Below, in pieces: positions 49,674 through 58,167 of a stretch of 64,000 bases of DNA. Numbering within the stretch: the stretch's first letter is position 1; every line of letters starts with the position of its first letter. Made by a program: the position numbers and the translations under genes. The DNA lies in NCBI RefSeq assembly GCF_029263155.1, contig NZ_JAJCYB010000046.1, forward strand, positions 62,001 to 126,000, written 5' to 3'. The stretch is from Pseudonocardia sp. Lineage in GTDB: Bacteria; Actinomycetota; Actinomycetes; Mycobacteriales; Pseudonocardiaceae. The notes below the pieces were generated by a model. That model was not told the DNA's origin. It did no database searches and saw only the letters and a list, made by a program, of their open reading frames with translations.

Positions 49674-50939
49674 ATGGTGGATACCGCAGTCCGGATGGTC
49701 GGAGTCGCGGGGGAGCAGTGGGACTCGCTGGTCGCGGTGCTCGACCTCATCCGGCGGGACGAGGCACGCACTCGCGCCGAGCTCGGACGGCAGCTCGCCC
49801 TCGGGCGGTCATTGGTTACCCAGCGGGTGGGTCAGCTGATCGGAAGCGGGTTGGTGGAGGAGGGCTCGCTCGGATCGTCCACCGGCGGACGGGCCCCCCG
49901 CGAGCTGCGCTTCCGGGCTTCGGCCGGCACCGTGCTCGTGGCCGAGCTGGGGGTGACGAAAGTGAGTGTCGGCCGCACGGATCTGTCCGGCGCCCTGATC
50001 GAGCATCACGAGCAGGCCTGGGACATCGCGCAGGGACCGGATGCCTCGCTCCGTCAGATTGGCGACCTGTTCGACACGTTCGGCCACCGCGAACCGGTCT
50101 GGGGCATCGGGTTGGGCGTGCCGGGTCCGGTGGAGTTCCTCTCCGGCCGCCCGATCGCTCCGCCGATGATGCCGGGCTGGGACGGCTTCCCGGTCCGGGA
50201 CTGGCTGGCCGCCCGCTACGCCGCGCCGGTCTGGGTGGACAACGAGGTCAACGCCATGGCACTGGGCGAGTACCGGGCCGGCCTCGGTCGCGGCATCGAT
50301 GACCAGGTATTCGTCAAGATCGGGTCGGGTATCGGTGCGGGGCTCATCTCAGGTGGCCGCCTGCACCGGGGAGCGCAGGGATGCGCGGGCGACGTCGGGC
50401 ATGTGGCCGTCACCGATCCGGTCGGGACGATCTGCCGCTGCGGGAGAAGCGGCTGCCTGGAGGCCGTAGCCGGCGGGTACGCGCTGGTGCGGGATGCGAC
50501 GGCCGCCGCTGCGGAAGGACACAGCGAGCACCTCGCCGCCCGCCTGATGGCCATGGGCCGCCTGGAACCGCGAGACGTCACGGGCGCGGCGGAGTTCGGC
50601 GATCGCGTCGCGATGGAGCTGATGAATCGGGCGGGCCGCCGGATCGGGGAGATGCTCGCGACGCTGGTCAACTTCTACAATCCCTCACTGATCGTGGTCG
50701 GCGGGGGCGTCGCCGCTGTGGGGGACCAGCTGCTAGCGGCGATCCGGCAGAACGTGTATCAGCGATCCCTCCCGCTCGCGACGCGCGACCTGCGCATTGT
50801 TGCGTCCGAGCTGGACGACCGTGCCGGGCTCGTGGGCGCAGGACTGATGGTGATCGACGAGCTGTTCTCCAGCGAGCGAATCCGGTACTGGTTCGACTGC
50901 AGGACGCCGGCGGGCCGCCCCGAGCTTGCGGCATGCTGA
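49674..50939 (+). CDS. ROK-family transcriptional regulator (paralogue)
   Basis: A 421-residue regulator clearly related to the 31766 protein over its whole length: winged HTH (ARTRAELGRQLALGRSLVTQRV), identical DNEVNAMALGEYRAGLG and HRGAQGCAGDVGHVAV, and zinc motif CRCGRSGCLEAV. The start is uncertain (ATG 49674 used; 49626 and 49644 are in frame); 49674 aligns best with the paralogue. It ends the P450 operon, so it may be autoregulated through P4. Two ROK paralogues in one locus could sense different effectors or form a graded switch. Confidence 0.88.
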   Translation: MVDTAVRMVGVAGEQWDSLVAVLDLIRRDEARTRAELGRQLALGRSLVTQRVGQLIGSGLVEEGSLGSSTGGRAPRELRFRASAGTVLVAELGVTKVSVGRTDLSGALIEHHEQAWDIAQGPDASLRQIGDLFDTFGHREPVWGIGLGVPGPVEFLSGRPIAPPMMPGWDGFPVRDWLAARYAAPVWVDNEVNAMALGEYRAGLGRGIDDQVFVKIGSGIGAGLISGGRLHRGAQGCAGDVGHVAVTDPVGTICRCGRSGCLEAVAGGYALVRDATAAAAEGHSEHLAARLMAMGRLEPRDVTGAAEFGDRVAMELMNRAGRRIGEMLATLVNFYNPSLIVVGGGVAAVGDQLLAAIRQNVYQRSLPLATRDLRIVASELDDRAGLVGAGLMVIDELFSSERIRYWFDCRTPAGRPELAAC

Positions 50940-51005
50940 GCCGAGACCAGGGGCTGTGAGGCGGTGGGCAGCTGGGGTACGCACCTCTAGGTCTGCGTTC
51001 TACAG

Positions 51006-51674
51006 GACACGCTGCTCACCGCGCTGCTGGTGGCGCAGATCCTCAACGAGGCAGGTGCCGATCCGGGCGTCGTCGATGTCGTGACCACGGATCGGCTGGG
51101 GCCCGTCGACGCTGGTCGACAGGCTGTACCAGGCTGCAGAGCGGGTCCCGAACTACTCGCTCGAGCCGGGTGGGAACGACCTCTTCTCGTCCCGTGCAGG
51201 AGCCGAGCCGGCCGCGGCCGTGGACGGCGTGATGGTCGCGACGATGCGCAACAGGGGCCAGTCGTGCACCGCCACGAAGCGGTTCCTTGTCCACGACGAC
51301 GTCTTCGACGACCTCGCGGGCCCGTCGCTCGGATCGACGCGCTGGTCCACGGCGCGGTCGCCGAGGGGGGCCCGGCTGCTCACCGACGGCGAACGGCACG
51401 ACGGCCGGGCCTGCTTCTACCCGCCGATCGTGCTGAGCGATGTCCCGACCACTGCCACCGAATCCGGCCTCGTCGGCTACGTCTACGCGGGTGACATCGG
51501 TCGTGGGTTACGGATCGCCGAGCAATTCGACGTCGGTATGGCCGGGGCGAATCGCGGGCTGGTGCCCGACCCTCCGCGTTCGGCGGCATGAAGCAGTCGG
51601 GGCTCGGCCGTGAGGGCGGGTACGAGGGGATCTCCGAACACCACGAGACGCACTACATCGCTCTCGACTGGTGA
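51006..51674 (+). pseudogene. Decayed aldehyde dehydrogenase
   Basis: Pieces of a succinate-semialdehyde-type aldehyde dehydrogenase appear in order but in different frames and with gaps: TLLTALLVAQILNEAGADPG near 51008, NYSLEPGGND near 51150, MRNRGQSCTATKRFLVHDDVFDD with the catalytic Cys near 51250, and FGGMKQSGLGREGGYEGISE at the end. The N-terminal half is missing. It lies between the ROK operon and the convergent dioxygenase gene. Confidence 0.75.
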
Positions 51675-51733
51675 GCATCCGGCTCCCGAGGACTCCGGCC
51701 GTCGTGGCCCTCCTCGTCACCCCTTCGGTTTTG

Positions 51734-52828
51734 TCACTTCTTCGGCGGAAGGACCAAGTTCACGACGGTCCACCCGCCTTCGTCGTCACCGCGTCCGGCC
51801 GGCTCGTAGGCGTAGATCTCGGCCGCAACTCCTGGCCCGACGAGTCCCAGCATCACCAACCAGTTCTGGAACTCGTGACGTCCGTTGGCCAGCAGCGCGT
51901 ACGGTTCGAGGTCGCCGAGCTCGACGCCTCTCCCGGTCCCCAGCATGTCCAGGACGAACCTGTCGAACTCAGGGTCGATCTGTCCGAAACTGGCGCGGTC
52001 GGATCTGCGCGACGGGCCGCCCGTTGCCAGGATCGCGACGCGTCGTCCTGCCATCTCGACGACGATCCGCAGGACCTCGCCGAACGCCCGGGCGCCGAAC
52101 GGCGAGAAGCCCCGTTCGGGCTGGGTGATGATCGGGATGACGGGTAGCTCGGGTCCGGGCAGCAGGATGTGCAGGGGGCTGAGGAGGTCGGCGTCGAGCC
52201 CGACGCGGTGGGACTCCTCGACCTCCAGCCCCTCGGCCCGAACGGCGTCGACCAGGGCGCGCGCGTAGGTGGGATCCCCGCGCAGTGCCAGTGCCGGATC
52301 GGCCGTCGTGGTCGACGCGCCGATCGTCGCACCCGTTCCGATGACGAATGCGCCGGTGACGAATCCGGGTGCCCGGGACTCGGCGACGACGATCATGACT
52401 TCGGGGTCGGCCGCGCGGATGTCCGCCGCCAGTCGGTCGTAGGCGGCCCTTCGCCGCCGGATGGCCTCCGCACCGGCCGAACCGGGAGACCTCGGTGGCG
52501 CCGGCACGTGCGAGCACCCTCCGGCGAAGACGACCTCGGCGGGGACCGGCAGGCGGGATGGCGGTTGGCCGCCTTCCCGCCGGGTGCGTCGGGTGAGGGC
52601 CGAGTCGTCGAGGCGGTCGATGAACCACTGCGCGGCCCGCAGACTCATCGCGCCGCCCACGCCGGCGGCCTGGAGGCGGTACCGGTCGCCGAGCGCGATC
52701 GTCTCGGCCCACTCGGCGTCGAGCCCGATCTGGGTTGCTGTCGCGCGCGGATCGGCCTGGAACCGGCGAAGCAGTTCGGCGTCGTCGGCCAGCGCGCGTA
52801 TCGCGTTCTCGATCTTCGAGGCGTCCAT
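51734..52828 (-). CDS. Extradiol ring-cleavage dioxygenase, fused LigA- and LigB-like domains
   Basis: A 364-residue class III extradiol dioxygenase. Residues about 1-75 (LLRRFQADPRATATQIGL) resemble a LigA small subunit, and the rest is a LigB catalytic domain: GGCSHVPAPP (His ligand), DADLLSPLHILLPGPELPVI (second His), LATGGPSRR and GRHEFQNWLVMLG (Glu ligand). It would open a catecholic ring using Fe(II). Single-chain LigA-LigB fusions occur in gallate dioxygenases. The likely upstream decarboxylation (UbiD) and oxidation steps are encoded in the ROK locus. ATG at 52828. Confidence 0.85.
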   Translation of the reverse strand: MDASKIENAIRALADDAELLRRFQADPRATATQIGLDAEWAETIALGDRYRLQAAGVGGAMSLRAAQWFIDRLDDSALTRRTRREGGQPPSRLPVPAEVVFAGGCSHVPAPPRSPGSAGAEAIRRRRAAYDRLAADIRAADPEVMIVVAESRAPGFVTGAFVIGTGATIGASTTTADPALALRGDPTYARALVDAVRAEGLEVEESHRVGLDADLLSPLHILLPGPELPVIPIITQPERGFSPFGARAFGEVLRIVVEMAGRRVAILATGGPSRRSDRASFGQIDPEFDRFVLDMLGTGRGVELGDLEPYALLANGRHEFQNWLVMLGLVGPGVAAEIYAYEPAGRGDDEGGWTVVNLVLPPKK

Positions 52829-52865
52829 CGGTGTCAGTCCTCGGTCCGGGGAGCAGGGCGGTTCG

Positions 52866-53432
52866 TCATCCGGAGGCTCCGGGTGAGGGCATGAGTGGTT
52901 CGAGGTGTGTCGCGGTGGTTGTGGGCTGCTCGGCGACCGCGGGAGGCGACGGACGTCGCCAGAAGAGCAGCAGCTGCACGGCTGCCGCACCGAGCCCCAG
53001 CCCCACGGTGACGGCTACCCGCTGCAGTGCGCAGGAGCCGCTCCCGCGGCCCCACCAGCGGTCCACGCTGGCGGTTCCGGCGCCGAGGGCGCTCACCGCG
53101 GTGGCCGCGGCGGCGAGAGTCAGCACGTACTCGTATCCCTCCGCGGTGATGAAGAATCCGTTCTCGGCATGGACCGACCGCGTGGCGACGGCCATGGTGC
53201 CGACCACTGCGGCCGCCGCCACCGGAGTCGCCGTGCCGACGAGCAGCAGGCCCCCGGCGCCGATCTCGACGGCTGCCGACGCCGCGGCCTGCAGCCTCGG
53301 CCGGGCGAACCCGATCGAGCCGAACCATCGCGCGGTGCCCTCGAGGCTCCGGCCGTGCCGGATCCCGTGAGCCACCATCGTCGAGCCGACACTGGCCCGC
53401 AGGACCAGCCCGGCGATCTCTGCACCGTTCAT
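52866..53432 (-). CDS. DoxX-like integral membrane protein
   Basis: A 188-residue protein with four hydrophobic helices. GLVLRASVGSTMVAHGIRHG starts the first, and FARPRLQAAASAAVEIGAGGLLLVG and VVGTMAVATRSVHAENGFF are typical of DoxX. Function in the family is uncertain, often linked to redox or sulfur metabolism. The 27-residue C-terminus is polar. It precedes the dioxygenase gene by 37 nt in one unit. Confidence 0.83.
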   Translation of the reverse strand: MNGAEIAGLVLRASVGSTMVAHGIRHGRSLEGTARWFGSIGFARPRLQAAASAAVEIGAGGLLLVGTATPVAAAAVVGTMAVATRSVHAENGFFITAEGYEYVLTLAAAATAVSALGAGTASVDRWWGRGSGSCALQRVAVTVGLGLGAAAVQLLLFWRRPSPPAVAEQPTTTATHLEPLMPSPGASG

Positions 53433-53505
53433 CGTTCGGTGTCCCCTCGTCTGTTGACGGAGTCGGTCACATGCGGCTCGGCGCACCGAGCGGGGCCCGG
53501 CACGG

Positions 53506-54606
53506 TCACCCCCTGCCGGTGGGGACCGAGGCGGCGAGCTGTCGTCCTGCCGCCATGAGCCAGCGGACGGGTTCGTCCTGCGCGGCCGCCGCGGTGCCCG
53601 CGAGGCGGGCCAGTTCCACGCACCCGCGCACCCCGGGCGGGGGTGGCACGGCGACCTGCCCGACCACGAGTGCGGTGTCGACGCCGAGGCCCGTCGCGGT
53701 GTCCAAGACGTGGCCGACGACCTTTCCCATCAAGGACTGGGCGTCGAGTCGCCCCTCGCCGGTGAGGACGAGATCGGCACCCTCCATGGCCCGCCGCAGC
53801 CCGGCCAACTCGGCGATCGTGGTTGCGCCCCCCGACAGCCGGGCGTCCCAGGCACTGGCCAGGCCGTAGGCCGTCCCGCCCGCGGCGCCGCTGCCGGGCG
53901 CGGCCGGCGCACCCCCGAGGACGTCGGCGAGCCGGCCCAGCCCCCGCTCCAACGTGGTGACGTCCTGCGCTGTGGCCCCCTTCTGCGGTCCGAACACCGC
54001 GGCTGCCCCGAACGGCCCCAACAGCGGAGCGGTGACGTCCACGAGGCACAGGACGCCACCGGCGGGCGCCGGGCGCAGGCCCGACAGGTCCACGTCGGCG
54101 AGGACGGCGAGTGCACCTCCGCCGGGGGGCAGCGGATCGCCGTGGGCGTCGAGGAAGCGGGCGCCCAGGGCGGTGAGTGCTCCGGCACCACCGTCGGTGG
54201 AGGCGGATCCGCCCAGCGTGACGATCAGCCGGGGCGCACCGGCGTCGGTGGCCGCGTCGAGGAGCTGGCCGAGGCCGGTGGTGGCGGCTCCGAGCGGGTC
54301 GAGCCGCCCCATCAGGGGCAGGCCGCAGGCCGTGGCGAGCTCGACGACGGCGGTGTCGTCGCCGAGCTCGAGCCAACCGGCGTCGACGGGCCGTCCGTCG
54401 GGCCCGGTCACCGTCCTGCTTCGACGGCGCGCACCGCGGTCGTTCGACGCGATCGTGTCGAGCGAGCCTTCGCCCCCGTCCGCGAGCGGAAGGTGGACGA
54501 CCTCGTCGCCGGGCCGCACCTCCCGCCACCCGTGGCCCACCGCCGCGGCGACGACCCTCGCCGAGGCGGAGCCCTTGAACGAGTCGGGCGCGATGACGAT
54601 CCGCAT
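53506..54606 (-). CDS. Glycerate 2-kinase (GlxK/GarK type)
   Basis: A 366-residue glycerate kinase: IVIAPDSFKGSASARVVAAAVGHGW at the start, LPLADGGEGSLDTI, GLGQLLDAATDAGAPRLIVTLGGSASTDGGAG and LTGEGRLDAQSLMGKV are family hallmarks. It phosphorylates D-glycerate to a phosphoglycerate, letting C3 products of sugar-acid cleavage enter glycolysis. ATG at 54606 follows the TIM-barrel stop by 1 nt, in the same operon. Confidence 0.93.
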   Translation of the reverse strand: MRIVIAPDSFKGSASARVVAAAVGHGWREVRPGDEVVHLPLADGGEGSLDTIASNDRGARRRSRTVTGPDGRPVDAGWLELGDDTAVVELATACGLPLMGRLDPLGAATTGLGQLLDAATDAGAPRLIVTLGGSASTDGGAGALTALGARFLDAHGDPLPPGGGALAVLADVDLSGLRPAPAGGVLCLVDVTAPLLGPFGAAAVFGPQKGATAQDVTTLERGLGRLADVLGGAPAAPGSGAAGGTAYGLASAWDARLSGGATTIAELAGLRRAMEGADLVLTGEGRLDAQSLMGKVVGHVLDTATGLGVDTALVVGQVAVPPPPGVRGCVELARLAGTAAAAQDEPVRWLMAAGRQLAASVPTGRG

Positions 54607-54607
54607 G

Positions 54608-55453
54608 TCAGCCGTCCAGGACGACGTCGAGGTAGCGCTGCGTCACGGTCGCGACCACCTCGTCGGGATCGGCGTCCCAGACGTCGGCGTTGAAAATCTC
54701 GACCTCGACATCGCCGAGGTAGCCCGCCGCCTCGACGGCCCGACGCAGTGCGCGGAAGTCGATGTGCCCGTCGCCCATGATTCCCCGGGAGAGCAGGGCG
54801 TCGGGCGGCAAGGGTGTGATCCAGTCGCACACCTGGAAGCTCGCGATGCGCCCGGTCGCTCGCGCGATCTGCGTCATGATCTCGGGGTCCCACCACACGT
54901 GGAAGGTGTCGACGACGACCCCGACCTCGTCGGCGGCGAAGCACTCGGCGATGTCGAGGGCCTGGGAGAGCGTGGAGAGCACCCCGCGGTCCGCACAGAA
55001 GATCGGATGCATCGGCTCCAGCGCCAGGCGCACGCGGCGCTCCCGGGCGTAGGGCACGAGAGCCGCGACACCGTCGGCGACCGAGTGACGCGCCCGCGAG
55101 AGATCGCGCGAGCCCGTGGGCAGCCCGCCGACGACCATCACCAGGCAGTCGGTGCCCAGCGCCGCGGCCTCGTCGATCGCGCGGCGGTTGTCGTCCAACG
55201 CCGCCTGCCGGCCGGTGGCCGTGGGATCGGTGAGGAACCCGCCGCGGCACAGCGAGGAGACACGCAGCCCGGCGTCGGTGACCAGCTGGACCGCCGCGCG
55301 CACCCCGATCTCGTGGACGGGCTCGCGCCACAACCCGATCGCCGGGAGTCCGGCGCGCACGCAGCCCTGCACCGCCTCGGCCACGGACCACCGGTTCGTC
55401 GTCTTCTGGTTGAGCGACAGCCGCGCCAGCCCGGATCCCGGGCCGCCGGTCAT
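54608..55453 (-). CDS. TIM-barrel sugar isomerase/epimerase
   Basis: A 281-residue AP-endonuclease-2-like barrel starting SLNQKTTNRWSVAEAVQGC. Active-site-like residues are in LALEPMHPIFCADRG, GVVVDTFHVWWDPE, FQVCDWITP and VEVEIFNADVW. Its ATG at 55453 overlaps the DUF993 stop (ATGA). It probably acts on the oxidised sugar or cyclitol made by the Gfo/Idh enzyme of this operon. Confidence 0.87.
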   Translation of the reverse strand: MTGGPGSGLARLSLNQKTTNRWSVAEAVQGCVRAGLPAIGLWREPVHEIGVRAAVQLVTDAGLRVSSLCRGGFLTDPTATGRQAALDDNRRAIDEAAALGTDCLVMVVGGLPTGSRDLSRARHSVADGVAALVPYARERRVRLALEPMHPIFCADRGVLSTLSQALDIAECFAADEVGVVVDTFHVWWDPEIMTQIARATGRIASFQVCDWITPLPPDALLSRGIMGDGHIDFRALRRAVEAAGYLGDVEVEIFNADVWDADPDEVVATVTQRYLDVVLDG

Positions 55454-56610
55454 CTGTGCACCCCGTTCACCTCGAGCCAGCAGCGCAGCCGGCCTGCCGC
55501 GAGCGACGGGTCGGGGAGCAGCCCGGCCTCGTCGGCGAGCCGGAACGCCTCGACCAGGTGCAGCACGCTGCGGGCGCTCTGCAGGCCCGCAACCATGGTG
55601 AAACCCGGCTGGTGACCCGAGAGCCACGCGAGGAAGGCGATCCCGGTCTTGTAGTGGAAGGTGGGCACGCCGAAGACGTGCCGGGCCAGTGCCAGAGTCG
55701 GGCCGAACGCCGCGTCGTACGCCGCGTCGTCGGCTGCGTCGAGCGCCTGGAGCGCCGCGGACGCCGCGGGCGCGATGGCGGCGAAGATGCCGAGGAGTGC
55801 GTCGCTGGCGTGGGACCCGTCGCCCCGGATCAGCTCGGGATAGTGGAAGTCGTCGCCGGTGTAGAGGCGCACCCCCTCCGGCAGTGCCGCTCGCAGGCGT
55901 ACCTCGTGCTCGGCGTCGAGCAGCGACACCTTGATGCCGTCCACCTGCGCCTGGTGGTCGCGGATCAGGTCGAGCACGACATCGGTGGCGAAGCCGACGT
56001 CCGACGAGCCCCAGTAGCCCTCGAGCCGGGGGTCGAACGCCTGCCCGAGCCAGTGCAGGATCACCGGCCCGTCGACCTGGGACAGGACGCGGTCGTAGAC
56101 GGCCCGATAGTGCTCGGGGGTGGTCGCCAGGGCCGCCAGCTGCCTGCTGGCCATCAGGATCACCTGGGCGCCGGCCTCCTGGACGACCGCGAGCTGCTGC
56201 TCATAGCCTGCGGTGACCTCGTCGAGACCGGTCGGCCGGGACGGCAGGTGGTCGGTGCCGGCGCCGGCGGCTATCCGGCCGCCGACCGAGCGCGCCTCTG
56301 CGGCGCTGCGTGTGATGAGCTCCTGCGCCGTGTGCCAGTCGAGGCCCATGCCGCGCTGCGCGGTGTCCATCGCCTCCGCGACACCGAGCCCGTAGGACCA
56401 CAGGTGCCTGCGGAACGCCAGCGTGCTGTCCCAGTCGAGGCTGACCGGTCTGCCCGGTCCGTCGTCGCGCAGCGGATCGGCCACGACGTGCGCGGCCGCG
56501 AACGCGATGCGGCTGTGCAGCGGCGCAGTCGGCCGCACCCAGGGGACCGGGTCGCGGAGCACGTGCTCCACGACGGTTCCGTCGCAGCGGGGAAGCCTGA
56601 CCGTGTCCAT
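55450..56610 (-). CDS. DUF993 aldolase-superfamily protein
   Basis: A 386-residue protein annotated in databases as dihydrodipicolinate-synthase-family DUF993. DWDSTLAFRRHLWSYGLGVAEAMDTAQRG, VILMASRQLAALA, LHWLGQAFDPRLEGYWGS and DGIKVSLLDAEHE (Lys candidate for a Schiff base) suggest a TIM-barrel lyase. Function unknown; clustering with Gfo/Idh, a sugar isomerase and glycerate kinase implies a keto-sugar or keto-acid aldol cleavage. Start overlaps the upstream stop by 1 nt (TGATG). Confidence 0.83.
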   Translation of the reverse strand: MDTVRLPRCDGTVVEHVLRDPVPWVRPTAPLHSRIAFAAAHVVADPLRDDGPGRPVSLDWDSTLAFRRHLWSYGLGVAEAMDTAQRGMGLDWHTAQELITRSAAEARSVGGRIAAGAGTDHLPSRPTGLDEVTAGYEQQLAVVQEAGAQVILMASRQLAALATTPEHYRAVYDRVLSQVDGPVILHWLGQAFDPRLEGYWGSSDVGFATDVVLDLIRDHQAQVDGIKVSLLDAEHEVRLRAALPEGVRLYTGDDFHYPELIRGDGSHASDALLGIFAAIAPAASAALQALDAADDAAYDAAFGPTLALARHVFGVPTFHYKTGIAFLAWLSGHQPGFTMVAGLQSARSVLHLVEAFRLADEAGLLPDPSLAAGRLRCWLEVNGVHR

Positions 56611-57758
56611 CAGGTGAGCGCCTTGAGCTCGACCCGGCAGCCCGATGCCGCAGACTGCAGGCCGGCCTCGGCGAGCTGGACACCACGCGCGCCGGCGAAC
56701 AGGTCGTACGGGTTGGGTGCGTCCTCCACGACGTGGCGGACGAACTGCTCCCACTGTGCCTTGAAGCCGTTGTCCATGACGGCGTTCGCCGGCACCTTCT
56801 GCCACTGGTCCCGGTAGCGCTCAGTCTCGACCAGGTCCGGGTTCCACACCGGCCGCGGGGTGTGCGCATGGGACTGGGCGACGCAGCGGTGCAACCCCGC
56901 GACCGCGCTGCCCAGCGTGCCGTCGACCTGGAACTCGACGAGCTCGTCGCGGTGCACGCGGACGCACCACGACGAGTTGAGCTGGGCGACGACCCCGCCG
57001 GCGAGTTCGAAGATGGCGTACGCCGCGTCGTCGGCGGTGGCGTCGTAGCGCTCGCCGTTCTCGTCCCAGCGCTCGGGGATGTGTGTCGCCGTCCTGGCCG
57101 TCACCGCCTCGACCCGGCCGAAGAGGTTCTCCAGCACGTAGTTCCAGTGACAGAACATGTCCGAGACGATCCCGCCGCCGTCCTGGCTGCGGTAGTTCCA
57201 GCTCGGGCGCTGCGCGGCCTGACCGTTCCCGTCGAACACCCAGTAGCCGAACTCCCCGCGGACCGAGAGGATCCTGCCGAAGAAGCCGCTCTCGACGAGC
57301 CGGCGCAGCTTGAGCAGGCCCGGCAGGTACAGCTTGTCGTGCACCACGCCGTTCTTCACGCCGGCGTCCTGAGCCAGGTGCGCGAGGCGCACGGCTCCTT
57401 CGAGCGAGTCGGAGGTCGGCTTCTCGGTGTAGATGTGACGTCCGGCGGCGATGGCCGCGGTGAGGGACTCCTCGCGCACGCTGGTCAGCTGCGCGTCGAA
57501 GTAGATCGGGTAGGCGTCGTCGGCGAGCGCGCCATCGAGGTCGGTCGTCCACCGGCCGAGACCGTGGGCCGCTGCGATCTCGGCGAGCCTCGTCTCTCTG
57601 CGGCCGACCAGGAGCGGCTCCAGCATGACGCGGCTGCCGTCGGAAAGCTCGACGCCGCCCTGGTCACGGATCGCCAGCACTGACCGCATGAGGTGCTGGC
57701 GGAGTCCCATCCGTCCGGTCACGCCGTTCATGACGACGCCCAGGGACCGTTGAGTCAT
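56610..57758 (-). CDS. Gfo/Idh/MocA-family oxidoreductase
   Basis: A 382-residue dehydrogenase and first gene of a five-gene catabolic operon. The Rossmann start GVVMNGVTGRMGLRQHL, catalytic-lysine motif IYTEKPTSD, the VHDKLYLPGLLKLRR loop and GIVSDMFCHWNYVLEN (active-site His) are recognisable. The nucleotide loop GVTGRMG differs from the common GxGxxG. It likely oxidises a sugar or sugar acid. ATG at 57758; a LacI-type operator lies 20 nt upstream. Confidence 0.88.
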   Translation of the reverse strand: MTQRSLGVVMNGVTGRMGLRQHLMRSVLAIRDQGGVELSDGSRVMLEPLLVGRRETRLAEIAAAHGLGRWTTDLDGALADDAYPIYFDAQLTSVREESLTAAIAAGRHIYTEKPTSDSLEGAVRLAHLAQDAGVKNGVVHDKLYLPGLLKLRRLVESGFFGRILSVRGEFGYWVFDGNGQAAQRPSWNYRSQDGGGIVSDMFCHWNYVLENLFGRVEAVTARTATHIPERWDENGERYDATADDAAYAIFELAGGVVAQLNSSWCVRVHRDELVEFQVDGTLGSAVAGLHRCVAQSHAHTPRPVWNPDLVETERYRDQWQKVPANAVMDNGFKAQWEQFVRHVVEDAPNPYDLFAGARGVQLAEAGLQSAASGCRVELKALT

Positions 57759-57778
57759 GTGGAGTCCTGTCCTGTCGA

Positions 57779-57796
57779 TTGGAAAGCGCTCTCCGG
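57779..57796. promoter_or_regulatory. LacI-type operator before the Gfo/Idh operon
   Basis: TTGGAAAGCGCTCTCCGG contains GGAAAGC-GCTCTCC, a LacI-family palindrome with one mismatch between arms. It lies 20 bp upstream of the operon start and is expected to bind the regulator encoded at 58168. Confidence 0.7.
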
Positions 57797-58167
57797 CACC
57801 GTAGGCGAAAACCCGCAGAATCTCAATCACGCGGGGCGGAATGGGCGTCGGCAGCGGGTCGTCGACGGAGAGGGTTAGCGGCGGCGCTGGGAGCGGCGAC
57901 CATTCCGCCGCTGCTCAGAGGGTCAGGGCGGGCGAGGTTGGCAGCATCGCGGCGTGCTCGGCGGCGCTGGCGTCGACCCGCGACCACGGCCGGCCGGTGA
58001 AGGAGTTCGAGCGGCTGCTCGACGGCTTCCAGCTGCTCGCCGCGGACCCGATCAGGCGCCGCCCTCCAGCGAGTGCGGGCGCGCCATCAGGCAAGCGCTT
58101 CCCGAAGACGGGAGAGCACCTACCGCCGCGACGGACGATCGGTTCCCGATGGCGACGACGTGGACCG
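57797..58167. other. Intergenic stretch without a supported gene
   Basis: The 371 bp between the operator and the LacI stop contain overlapping open frames, but none has a convincing start, ribosome site or recognisable protein. One short run reads RPVKEFERLLDGFQLLAADP, which may be the relic of a gene. Nothing else is seen. Confidence 0.4.
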
